Shown: piece by piece, positions 1 to 5,574 of the stretch
How the letters are laid out: the number at the start of each line of letters is the position of its first letter
How positions within the stretch are numbered: position 1 is the first letter of the stretch
From: WHSM01 sp050701635
Lineage (GTDB): Bacteria > Actinomycetota > Actinomycetes > Mycobacteriales > Micromonosporaceae
DNA: 7,958 nucleotides
Assembly (NCBI GenBank): GCA_050701635.1
Contig: JBOGDF010000260.1
Location: 1-7,958 of the forward strand
Reading direction: 5' to 3'
Notes under the pieces: generated by a model
What the model saw: the letters and a program-made list of their open reading frames with translations, nothing else
The model's database searches: none
What the model was told of the DNA's origin: nothing
Program-made: the position numbers and the translations under genes

Positions 1-524
1 CGCGTACACAGCGCCTCGATGTCGTCGACCACCTCGTCCTCGGTGACCACCGTACGGATGATCTCGACCAGCTTCATGATCGGCGCCGGGTTGAAGAAGT
101 GCATCCCGACCACCCGCGCCGGGCGGTGGGTGGCGACCGAGATCTCGGTGACCGACAGCGAGCTGGTGTTGGTGGCGAGGATCGCCTCGGGCTTGGCGAC
201 CTTGTCCAGGTCGGCGAAGATCTTCTGCTTCAGGTCCAGGTGCTCGGGCACCGCTTCGACGATCAGATCCGCGTCGGCCAGCTCAGCCAGGGCGGTGGCG
301 AACCGTACCCGCCCCAGCAGCGCCTCTTTCTCCTCGTCGGAGAGCTTGCCCTTGGCGACCGCCCGCTCCACGGAGCCGGTGAGCGTGCCGCGGCCCTTCT
401 CCACCGCCGACTCGTCGACCTCGACCGCGACGACGTTCACCCCGTTGCGCGCGAACACCTCCACGATGCCGGCGCCCATGGTGCCCAGCCCCACCACACC
501 GACCGTGCCGAACTCGCGTGCCAC
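1..524 (-). CDS. 3-hydroxybutyryl-CoA (3-hydroxyacyl-CoA) dehydrogenase, N-terminal part
   Basis: This is the first 174 codons of an NAD-dependent 3-hydroxyacyl-CoA dehydrogenase; the 3' end lies outside the window. The enzyme interconverts 3-hydroxyacyl-CoA and 3-oxoacyl-CoA in fatty acid or (R/S)-3-hydroxybutyrate/PHB-type metabolism in the cytoplasm. The Rossmann dinucleotide motif GLGTMGAGI is at residues 12-20, with acidic residues ending strand 2 (AVEVD, 33-37) that favour NAD over NADP. The family motif ATNTSSLS starts at residue 117 and HFFNP at 142-146. S121, H142 and E154 have the same mutual spacing (21 and 12) as the catalytic Ser, His and Glu of the mitochondrial enzyme. The GTG start at 522-524 is fixed by a perfect GAGGAGGT ribosome binding site (530-537, minus strand) five bases upstream. 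It is transcribed divergently from the toxin-antitoxin operon. The family is certain; the exact substrate chain length is not visible. Confidence 0.93.
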   Translation of the reverse strand, partial: MAREFGTVGVVGLGTMGAGIVEVFARNGVNVVAVEVDESAVEKGRGTLTGSVERAVAKGKLSDEEKEALLGRVRFATALAELADADLIVEAVPEHLDLKQKIFADLDKVAKPEAILATNTSSLSVTEISVATHRPARVVGMHFFNPAPIMKLVEIIRTVVTEDEVVDDIEALCT

Positions 525-614
525 GCCGTACCTCCTCAGTCACCTTCTGCGCGAGTCTGCCATGTGGCGGGCAGGTTGCGGCTGGGCGATACCTCACATC
601 CGCCGGTGCGTGAT

Positions 615-633
615 GTAGCACATAATGTGCTAC
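615..633. promoter_or_regulatory. Perfect 9+1+9 palindrome, likely toxin-antitoxin operator
   Basis: GTAGCACAT-A-ATGTGCTAC is a perfect inverted repeat with one central base, ending 9 bases before the antitoxin ATG. A third copy of the outer half-site, GTGCTAC, lies at 647-653, exactly 20 bp after the copy at 627-633 and inside the first codons of the antitoxin. The palindrome centre contains CATAAT (621-626), a possible -10 hexamer, and CATTAT on the opposite strand. Type II antitoxins normally bind such inverted repeats with the toxin to repress their own operon, so this is the expected place for the autoregulatory operator. Binding itself is inferred. Confidence 0.75.
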
Positions 634-636
634 GGT
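631..636 (+). promoter_or_regulatory. Candidate -10 element for a leaderless antitoxin transcript
   Basis: TACGGT fits the actinobacterial TANNNT -10 pattern and ends six bases before the ATG at 643, the spacing expected if transcription starts on the A of the start codon. The absence of a purine-rich ribosome binding site before 643 agrees with this. No good -35 hexamer is visible. The alternative -10 is CATAAT at 621-626, which would give a leader of about ten bases. Both alternatives lie in or against the palindrome, so repressor binding would block either. Confidence 0.35.
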
Positions 637-642
637 TCTTTC

Positions 643-942
643 ATGAGTGCTACCGAGACCACACAGATCGGCATCCGCGAGCTGCGCCAGAACGCCAGCC
701 TGTATGTCGAGATGGCCGAGCGCGGCATCGACGTCGTGATCACCCGGCGCAGCAAGATCGTCGCGCACCTGGTGCCCCATCACGAGCGCCCCAAAGACCC
801 CCTCCAGGAGTACTACGACAAGGGTCTGCTCCGGCGGGCTGAGCACCCCGGCAGCCTGCTCGACGTCGTACCCGTCAAGTCGACCACGGGCGTGTCGGCA
901 ACCGAGGTGCTGCTCCAGATGCGGGAAGAGGAGCGGTTTTGA
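643..942 (+). CDS. Type II antitoxin, Phd/YefM (prevent-host-death) family
   Basis: This 99-residue protein is the antitoxin of the pair with the PIN toxin that follows. The N-terminal half has the Phd/YefM fold signature: IGIRELRQNAS at residues 9-19, the helix LYVEMAERG (20-28), then the strand-turn-strand VVITRRSKIVAHLVP (31-45). In this family that part dimerises and binds operator DNA. The C-terminal part (46-99), ending in a charged helix, is expected to wrap the toxin. An in-frame ATG at 625 would add six residues but lies inside the palindrome, and family proteins normally start a few residues before the I-G-I-R-E-L motif, so 643 is preferred. The gene has no ribosome binding site and is probably leaderless. 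It overlaps the toxin gene by four bases. The protein probably represses its own promoter through the adjacent palindrome. Confidence 0.88.
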   Translation: MSATETTQIGIRELRQNASLYVEMAERGIDVVITRRSKIVAHLVPHHERPKDPLQEYYDKGLLRRAEHPGSLLDVVPVKSTTGVSATEVLLQMREEERF

Positions 943-1331
943 TCTACCTGGACTCCTCCGCAATCATCAAGCTGGCCCTCGAGGAGACCGAGTCGGCGGC
1001 CCTCCGCAGCTACCTCGAAAGTCGCGACGAGCTGCCACAGCTCACCAGCGACCTCGCGATGGTGGAGGTGCCCCGTGCCGTGTCCCGCTCCCAACCACTC
1101 GGCCTGACGGCGGCCTACGCGGCGCTGCAGCGGATGGAGAAGGTGCCGATCAGTCCGTCCGTCCTGATGTCCGCGGCGAGCCTCCCGCCCCTCACGCTCC
1201 GGTCCCTGGACGCGATCCACCTGTCGTCGGCGCTCGCCTACTACCGAGACCTCACCGCGTTCGTGACGTACGACAAGAAACTGCTCGAAGCGGCGACGTT
1301 CCACGACCTGCCGGTGGCCTCCCCGAGCTAA
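939..1331 (+). CDS. PIN-domain ribonuclease toxin (VapC-like)
   Basis: This 130-residue protein is a complete single PIN domain, the fold of VapC toxins, Mg2+-dependent RNases that typically cut tRNA or rRNA. The four conserved acidic residues are all present: D5 in IYLDSSAI, E43 in MVEVPRA, D91 in RSLDAIHLSSAL, and D112 in FVTYDKKLLEAA. The length is normal for VapC, so the toxin looks active. The start is TTG at 939-941, giving the classic M-I-Y-L-D beginning; it shares TTGA with the antitoxin stop, and AGGAG at 929-933 is a well-placed ribosome binding site inside the antitoxin gene. This arrangement indicates translational coupling. The RNA target cannot be told from sequence. The gene ends 18 bases from the stop of the convergent neighbour. 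Confidence 0.9.
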   Translation: MIYLDSSAIIKLALEETESAALRSYLESRDELPQLTSDLAMVEVPRAVSRSQPLGLTAAYAALQRMEKVPISPSVLMSAASLPPLTLRSLDAIHLSSALAYYRDLTAFVTYDKKLLEAATFHDLPVASPS

Positions 1332-1349
1332 CCGCCGACTCACGCTGGG

Positions 1350-2318
1350 TCACGACTGCTGGTAGTTGACGGCGGCGAGCCGGCAGCGGGCGTCCAGGAA
1401 GACGTAGTGCGTACCCTCGCCCCACTCCTCGAAGTCGCCGCCGTGCAGCAGCGCCACGAACGCCATCGGTACGTCGCACACCGGGCAGTGCGGATAGTCC
1501 GCGCCCTGCACCCAGTCCGGATGACCGCCCAGTGTGGAGCCACCCGCCGCCCAGGCGTCCGACTGGTACGGCGTACTGCGCGGCTTGCCGAGCGCCAGCC
1601 AGCCGGTGGGCATCGCCCAGTCGCCGTCGTCGACGTACTCCGGGGCCTTGGTGTGCGGTGACCAGCGGGCCGCGCCGTCCGGGGCCACCTCGCAGAACAC
1701 TGTGCCGTAGCAGGCGCACCGGTAGCAGGTGACCACCCGCAGCCGGCCCCGCCAGCCGGTGTGCGCCAGCGCCGCGTCCACCCGGGGATCGGTGGTGTCC
1801 AGGGTGAGTACGGACCACAGCCGGTTGCCGCACTGCGGGCAGTTGGCCGAGCCGGCGCCGCCCGCCACCGGGTTGTCCCTCGGCTGCGCCGGCACCAGGG
1901 CGTACGCCCGCGGCGAGCAGAGCCGGCGCCGCCCGTCGGAGGCGAGCGTCCACCCGCCCTCGGTGGTGTATTCGCCGACCGGCGCCCCGAGCGTGTCGGC
2001 GCCCTCCGGTGCCTGCACCCGCCAGCGCCGGAACGCCGACTCCGCGATCGCACCGCCGGTCTGCGCGATCGCGCGCAGCAGCAGATCCAACTCTTCGGCC
2101 GGTACGCCCGCCTCCACCCGCGCCACCAGCTCGCGCTGCACCGGGCCGTCCGCGCCGCGGTAGAGCTCCGACGGCGAGAGCACTCCGGCGTCGAGCAGCC
2201 GCGCTAGGTGTGGCGTCAGCACGCTGGGGTCGCGTCGCGCTGTGGCCACCAGGCGGTACAGCGCCCGCCCGTCGGGAGGCGAGGACGCGCACACCCGGCG
2301 CACCAGTTCCTCGACCAT
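1350..2318 (-). CDS. Cys-rich protein with YwqG/DUF1963-like C-terminal half
   Basis: This 322-residue cytoplasmic protein has no signal peptide or membrane segment. Residues 1-110 are a mostly helical, Arg/Glu/Leu-rich region that I do not recognise. The rest carries eight cysteines in pairs: CPQC (160-163), CYRCAC (198-203), C209 and CPVC (278-281), plausibly two zinc sites. The stretch LGGHPDWVQ (263-271), followed by CPVCDVPM and a Trp/Gly-rich end with THYVFLDA (303-310), resembles the YwqG/DUF1963 family, whose biochemical role is unknown; some relatives occur near polymorphic toxins as candidate immunity proteins. The start chosen is ATG 2316-2318, because AAGGAGGA (2327-2334, minus strand) sits eight bases upstream. 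The open frame continues to 2525, but that extension is Arg-rich and unlike protein. It is convergent with the toxin gene and divergent from the aldehyde dehydrogenase. The gene is well supported; the function is not known. Confidence 0.82.
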   Translation of the reverse strand: MVEELVRRVCASSPPDGRALYRLVATARRDPSVLTPHLARLLDAGVLSPSELYRGADGPVQRELVARVEAGVPAEELDLLLRAIAQTGGAIAESAFRRWRVQAPEGADTLGAPVGEYTTEGGWTLASDGRRRLCSPRAYALVPAQPRDNPVAGGAGSANCPQCGNRLWSVLTLDTTDPRVDAALAHTGWRGRLRVVTCYRCACYGTVFCEVAPDGAARWSPHTKAPEYVDDGDWAMPTGWLALGKPRSTPYQSDAWAAGGSTLGGHPDWVQGADYPHCPVCDVPMAFVALLHGGDFEEWGEGTHYVFLDARCRLAAVNYQQS

Positions 2319-2500
2319 CTCGACGGTCCTCCTTCCAGACCCGCTGTCACTCGGGCCCGCTGCCTCGCATCGCCGGCGGCGCGCCGCCACCCGTCCGATT
2401 TGTCGTACGGAGTGGCGTACGCGTTTCGCGCTGGGCAGCATCCCACACGTACCGCCGCCGCGTCGCGTACGGGAGCGGTGCGGCGCCGCACCCACGGCGA

Positions 2501-2530
2501 TTACCCGCGAGTAGGCATCAGGCATAGACT
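2501..2530 (+). promoter_or_regulatory. Candidate promoter of the aldehyde dehydrogenase gene
   Basis: TTACCC (2501-2506) and TAGACT (2525-2530) are separated by 18 bases and resemble the -35 and -10 hexamers of the housekeeping sigma factor, the -10 better (four of six) than the -35 (three of six). The predicted start near 2537 would place the 18-bp tandem repeat immediately downstream in the leader, a usual place for a repressor. The assignment rests on visual matching only. Confidence 0.35.
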
Positions 2531-2542
2531 TGTCCGCTACCG

Positions 2543-2578
2543 GATATGTGGCGTCGTCTGGATATTTGGCGTCGTCTG
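2543..2578 (+). repeat. 18-bp tandem direct repeat, two copies, possible operator
   Basis: GATATGTGGCGTCGTCTG (2543-2560) is followed immediately by a second copy (2561-2578) that differs at one base (G2548 versus T2566). The repeat lies between the candidate promoter and the ribosome binding site GTGAGGAG (2586-2593) of the aldehyde dehydrogenase. Two head-to-tail units so close to a start suggest a binding site for a transcription factor or a leader element. A chance local duplication cannot be excluded. Confidence 0.7.
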
Positions 2579-2599
2579 CCGCGAAGTGAGGAGCTTGCC

Positions 2600-4105
2600 G
2601 TGACCACCACCGCGCGTACTCCCGGAGTGCCGGTCGTCGAAGACGGCAAGCTGGTCTCCACCAGCCCGGCCACCGGTGAGGAGGTCGCCCGTTTCCCGGT
2701 CGCCACCCCGGAGCAGGTACGCGCCGCCGTCGACCGGGCCCAGGAGGCCGCGCTCTGGTGGCAGCGGCTCGGTTTCAGTGGCCGCCGGAAGCGACTGCTG
2801 GCGTGGAACTCGATCCTCGCCAAGCGGCTGCCCGAGCTGACCGAGCTGATGCACGCCGAGACCGGCAAGCCAGCCGGCGACGCGCTGCTCGAGGGCGCCA
2901 ACGCGATCGAACACCTGGCCTGGGCCACCCGCCACGCGCGCCGCGTACTGGGGCTGCGGAGGGTACGCGGCAGCCTGCTGAACCCGGAGTACGGCGGCTA
3001 CCTGGAATACCAGCCGTACGGCGTGGTCGGCGTGATCGGACCGTGGAACTATCCCGTGTTCACGCCGATGGGCTCCATCGGGTACGCGCTCGCCGCCGGC
3101 AACGCGATCGTGTTCAAGCCGAGCGAATACTCCCCCGCGGTCGGGCAGTGGCTCGCCGACACGTTCGCCGAGGCGGTGCCCGAGGCACCGGTGTTCCAGG
3201 TGATCCACGGGATGGGTGACGTGGGCGCCTCGCTGACCGGCATGGGGCTCGGCAAGGTGGCGTTCACCGGCTCCACCGCCACCGGCAAGAAGGTGATGGC
3301 CGCCTGCGCCGAGACGCTGACGCCGGTGGTGATCGAGGCCGGCGGCAAGGACGTAATGATCGTCGACGACGACGCCGACCTGGACGCCGCCGCCGACGCC
3401 GCGATCTGGGGCGGCATGGCCAACGCCGGGCAGACCTGCGTCGGGATCGAGCGGGTGTACGCCGTCGACGCGGTGTACGACGCGCTGCTGGCCCGGCTGG
3501 TGGACCGCGCCGGCAAGCTGACGGTGGGCGTCGGGGCCGACGACGACATCGGCCCGATCACCATGCCCAGCCAGATCGAGATCATCCGCCGGCACATCGA
3601 CGACGCGCTGGCCCGGGGCGGCACCGCCGTGGTGGGCGGCACGGACGCGGTGCGCCCGCCGTACGTGCACCCGACGATCCTGACCGACGTGCCGGAGGAC
3701 AGCTCCGCTGTACAGGAGGAGACGTTCGGGCCGACCCTCACCGTGACCCGCGTGCCGGACGCCGCCGAGGCGGTACGCCGCGCCAACGGCACCCGGTACG
3801 GCCTCGGCGCCTCCATCTTCGGCAAGCGCCGGGCGCTCAGCCTGGCCCGGCTGGTGCGCTCCGGGATGGCGTCGATCAACTCCTCGCTGGCGTTCGCGGT
3901 GCTGCCTACACTGCCGTTCGGCGGGGTCGGCGAATCCGGCTTCGGGCGCATCCACGGCGAGGACGGGCTGCGCGAATTCGCCCGCCCGAAGGGGATAGCG
4001 AAACGGCGGATGCGCAGTGCGATCCCGCTGCTCACCTTCGACCGTACGAAGCGCGCGAACAAGATCGTGGAGCGCGCGATCCGCGTCATGCACGGCCGCC
4101 GCTAG
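2600..4105 (+). CDS. NAD(P)-dependent aldehyde dehydrogenase
   Basis: This 501-residue cytoplasmic enzyme oxidises an aldehyde to the carboxylate. All key elements are present: PWN (148-150) with the oxyanion-hole Asn150; KPSEYSP (173-179) at the cofactor; the cofactor-binding GSTATGK (224-230); the general base E246 in VIEAGGKD; the nucleophile C280 in NAGQTCVGIERVYA; EETFGP (373-378); and FGGVGESGFGR (440-450). Length and motif order match the superfamily. The wording EAGGKD and QTCVGIERVY points to the GabD2/ALDH22-like side rather than betaine aldehyde dehydrogenases, but the substrate cannot be read. The last 35 residues are strongly basic and helical, beyond the usual end. The GTG start at 2600 is fixed by GTGAGGAG (2586-2593) six bases upstream; an in-frame ATG at 2546 lies in the tandem repeat and lacks a ribosome site. 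It is convergent with the aminotransferase-like gene, with 11 bases between stops. Confidence 0.93.
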   Translation: MTTTARTPGVPVVEDGKLVSTSPATGEEVARFPVATPEQVRAAVDRAQEAALWWQRLGFSGRRKRLLAWNSILAKRLPELTELMHAETGKPAGDALLEGANAIEHLAWATRHARRVLGLRRVRGSLLNPEYGGYLEYQPYGVVGVIGPWNYPVFTPMGSIGYALAAGNAIVFKPSEYSPAVGQWLADTFAEAVPEAPVFQVIHGMGDVGASLTGMGLGKVAFTGSTATGKKVMAACAETLTPVVIEAGGKDVMIVDDDADLDAAADAAIWGGMANAGQTCVGIERVYAVDAVYDALLARLVDRAGKLTVGVGADDDIGPITMPSQIEIIRRHIDDALARGGTAVVGGTDAVRPPYVHPTILTDVPEDSSAVQEETFGPTLTVTRVPDAAEAVRRANGTRYGLGASIFGKRRALSLARLVRSGMASINSSLAFAVLPTLPFGGVGESGFGRIHGEDGLREFARPKGIAKRRMRSAIPLLTFDRTKRANKIVERAIRVMHGRR

Positions 4106-4116
4106 GGCCCTCAGCC

Positions 4117-5358
4117 TTACCGCAGGTTGCGTACCGCCGCGAGGGTCTTCTCGACGTCGGCCTCGTCGGTGACGATGCTGGCGCCGAACCGCAGGTAGGG
4201 CTTCGCGTACGGGGTGACGCTGGCGCTCACGCCGGCGCCGCGCAGCCGCGCCACCGCCTCGGAGGCGGCCAGGTCGGCGAACTCGGCGCACACGATGCCG
4301 GCCGACAGCTCCGCCGACATCGGGGTCACCAGCCGCAGACCGTCCACCGTGGACAGCCCTTCCTTGAGCCGGCGGGCCAGCTCGTGGACCCGTGCCGCGA
4401 TCCGGTGCCGGCCGATCGCGGTGTGGAACTCGACCGCCGCGGGCAGCGCCCAGCGGTGTTCGTACGCCTGGTAGCCACCGGGGCTGGCCAGCGGTCCCGG
4501 CCCGCGACCGTCGGCGTCGAAGCTCGGCACCACCGGGGTGAACCGCTCCCAGGCGGCCGGCTTCGCCCAGACGAAACCCGTACCGCGCGGGCCGAACAGC
4601 CACTTGTGACAGCCGGAGATCAGCACGTCGCAGCCCAGCTCGGCGGCGTCCACATCCTCGGCCGCGAAGCCGTGTACGCCGTCCACGCACAGCAGCGCCC
4701 GGCCGTCCAGCGCGTCGGCGATCGCCCGGATCGGCAGCTTCACGCCGGTGCCGGAGTGCACCCAGGTCAGCGCCACCACCCTGGTCCTCGGTCCGACGGC
4801 GTCCCGGAGCGCCGCCACGATCCGGTCGGTGGAGGCGCGGGCGGGGTCGTCGTACAGCGCCACCCGGCGTACCACCGCGCCGGTACGCTCCGCGCGCAGC
4901 CGCAGCGACTCGTGCGTGGCGTAGAAGTCGTGCTCGGTGGTCAGGATCTCGTCGCCGGGATCGAGCCGCAGCCCGGTGTAGAGCAGCCCGAGCCCGTGTG
5001 TGGTGGAGTTGGTCAACGCCACCTCCGCCGGCGCGACCCCGAGCTGGCCGGCGACCGCCGTCCGCGCGGCACGGTCCCGCTCGATGCGCTGCTCCAGGTA
5101 GCCCTCCGGGTCGGCGTCCAGGCCCCGGCGGTGCTCCGCGATCGCGTCCGAGACCTGTCGCGGGTGGCTGGCCAGGACGAAGGCGGCGTACTGGGCGAGA
5201 TCGCGGCGTAGCCCGAACTGCCCCCGTACGCTCCCCCAGTCGGCCGGATCGAAGGGCGGCGGCGCGGTCTCCGTACACCCGGAAAGACCGCCGGCCACCG
5301 CAGCGGCCGCACCGCCGGTGGCCGCCGCACCGACCAGGAAGCCTCGCCGGCTGACCAT
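4117..5358 (-). CDS. Tat-exported lipoprotein, class V aminotransferase-like PLP enzyme
   Basis: This 413-residue fold-type I PLP enzyme belongs to the class V group (isopenicillin-N epimerase / cysteine desulfurase-like). The probable Schiff-base lysine is K252 in SGCHKWLFGPRGTGF; D226 and H229 in CVDGVHG match the residues that contact the PLP ring; the C-terminal LRFGASIVTDEADVEKTL (389-406) is typical of the group. Unusually, the N-terminus is a twin-arginine signal: SRRGFL (3-8), an Ala/Gly-rich hydrophobic core, then the lipobox LSGC with C28 as the lipidated residue. The protein is thus expected to be folded with cofactor in the cytoplasm, exported and anchored outside. The ATG at 5356-5358 is chosen because it places the Tat signal exactly at the N-terminus; an in-frame ATG at 5440-5442 would bury it. 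No strong ribosome site is visible. It is divergent from another Tat-exported protein gene. The reaction is unknown: epimerase, lyase and desulfurase are all possible. Confidence 0.88.
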   Translation of the reverse strand: MVSRRGFLVGAAATGGAAAAVAGGLSGCTETAPPPFDPADWGSVRGQFGLRRDLAQYAAFVLASHPRQVSDAIAEHRRGLDADPEGYLEQRIERDRAARTAVAGQLGVAPAEVALTNSTTHGLGLLYTGLRLDPGDEILTTEHDFYATHESLRLRAERTGAVVRRVALYDDPARASTDRIVAALRDAVGPRTRVVALTWVHSGTGVKLPIRAIADALDGRALLCVDGVHGFAAEDVDAAELGCDVLISGCHKWLFGPRGTGFVWAKPAAWERFTPVVPSFDADGRGPGPLASPGGYQAYEHRWALPAAVEFHTAIGRHRIAARVHELARRLKEGLSTVDGLRLVTPMSAELSAGIVCAEFADLAASEAVARLRGAGVSASVTPYAKPYLRFGASIVTDEADVEKTLAAVRNLR

Positions 5359-5436
5359 GCGCCCAGTCTGCCCGCCGGCGGTACGCCGCGGCTCGACCCG
5401 GAGCCGAACCGTTACCGCCGCCCGGGAGCGCGGGCT

Positions 5437-5469
5437 GCTCACCGGTACGACCGCCAGAGTTCACCGATT
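5437..5469 (+). promoter_or_regulatory. Possible PhoP (PHO box)-like half-sites
   Basis: GCTCACCGGTA (5437-5447) and GTTCACCGATT (5459-5469) resemble the 11-base direct repeat unit of the Streptomyces PHO box (GTTCACC core) and are 22 bases apart, two unit lengths, with a poor unit between. A further GTTCACC is on the minus strand at 5554-5560, directly before the ribosome site of the PhoX-like gene. Phosphate control would suit a phosphatase-family gene, but the matches beyond the seven-base core are weak, so this is a suggestion only. Confidence 0.22.
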
Positions 5470-5505
5470 CAGGACTGATCGGGCAACTGAGCCGGCCCTA
5501 GGGTC

Positions 5506-5521
5506 TTGTCTTGCTCGACAA
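5506..5521. promoter_or_regulatory. Short inverted repeat in the divergent spacer
   Basis: TTGTC-N6-GACAA is a 16-bp inverted repeat located 54 bases before the GTG start of the PhoX-like gene. Its size and position would suit a dimeric regulator, but arms of only five bases also occur by chance. The rest of this 216-base spacer holds no open frame I would support and no clear consensus promoter. Confidence 0.25.
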
Positions 5522-5574
5522 CGGGGACGTAAAGCCACCGGTCAACTCCGTAAGGTGAACGGAAGGAGCACGTC

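Noticed and set aside
99..842. Long plus-strand frame across the dehydrogenase gene and antitoxin
   Set aside because: It crosses the divergent promoter region and two real genes and shows no protein-like features.
1252..2292. Minus-strand 346-codon frame overlapping the YwqG-like gene
   Set aside because: Arg/Gly/Ala-rich with no motifs, while the overlapping frame has paired CxxC motifs and a proper ribosome binding site.
2375..2388. Perfect 14-bp palindrome GGCGGCGCGCCGCC
   Set aside because: Made only of G and C; such palindromes are expected by chance in DNA of this composition, and its place does not point to a function.
2319..2525. N-terminal extension of the YwqG-like protein by 69 residues
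   Set aside because: Arg-rich, no homology-like features, and the AAGGAGGA site eight bases before the ATG at 2318 decides the start.
2546..2599. Upstream ATG start for the aldehyde dehydrogenase
   Set aside because: It has no ribosome site, lies in the tandem repeat (which would encode a repeated RLDIWRRL-like peptide), and the GTG at 2600 has a good ribosome site.
4104..4111. AGGGCCCT palindrome between the convergent stops at 4105 and 4117 as a bidirectional terminator
   Set aside because: Four-base arms without a loop cannot form a useful hairpin.
2537..5464. A 975-codon open frame on the minus strand across the aldehyde dehydrogenase and aminotransferase-like genes
   Set aside because: It is antisense or out of frame to two genes with complete catalytic motifs and has the Gly/Arg/Ala-rich composition typical of high-GC shadow frames.
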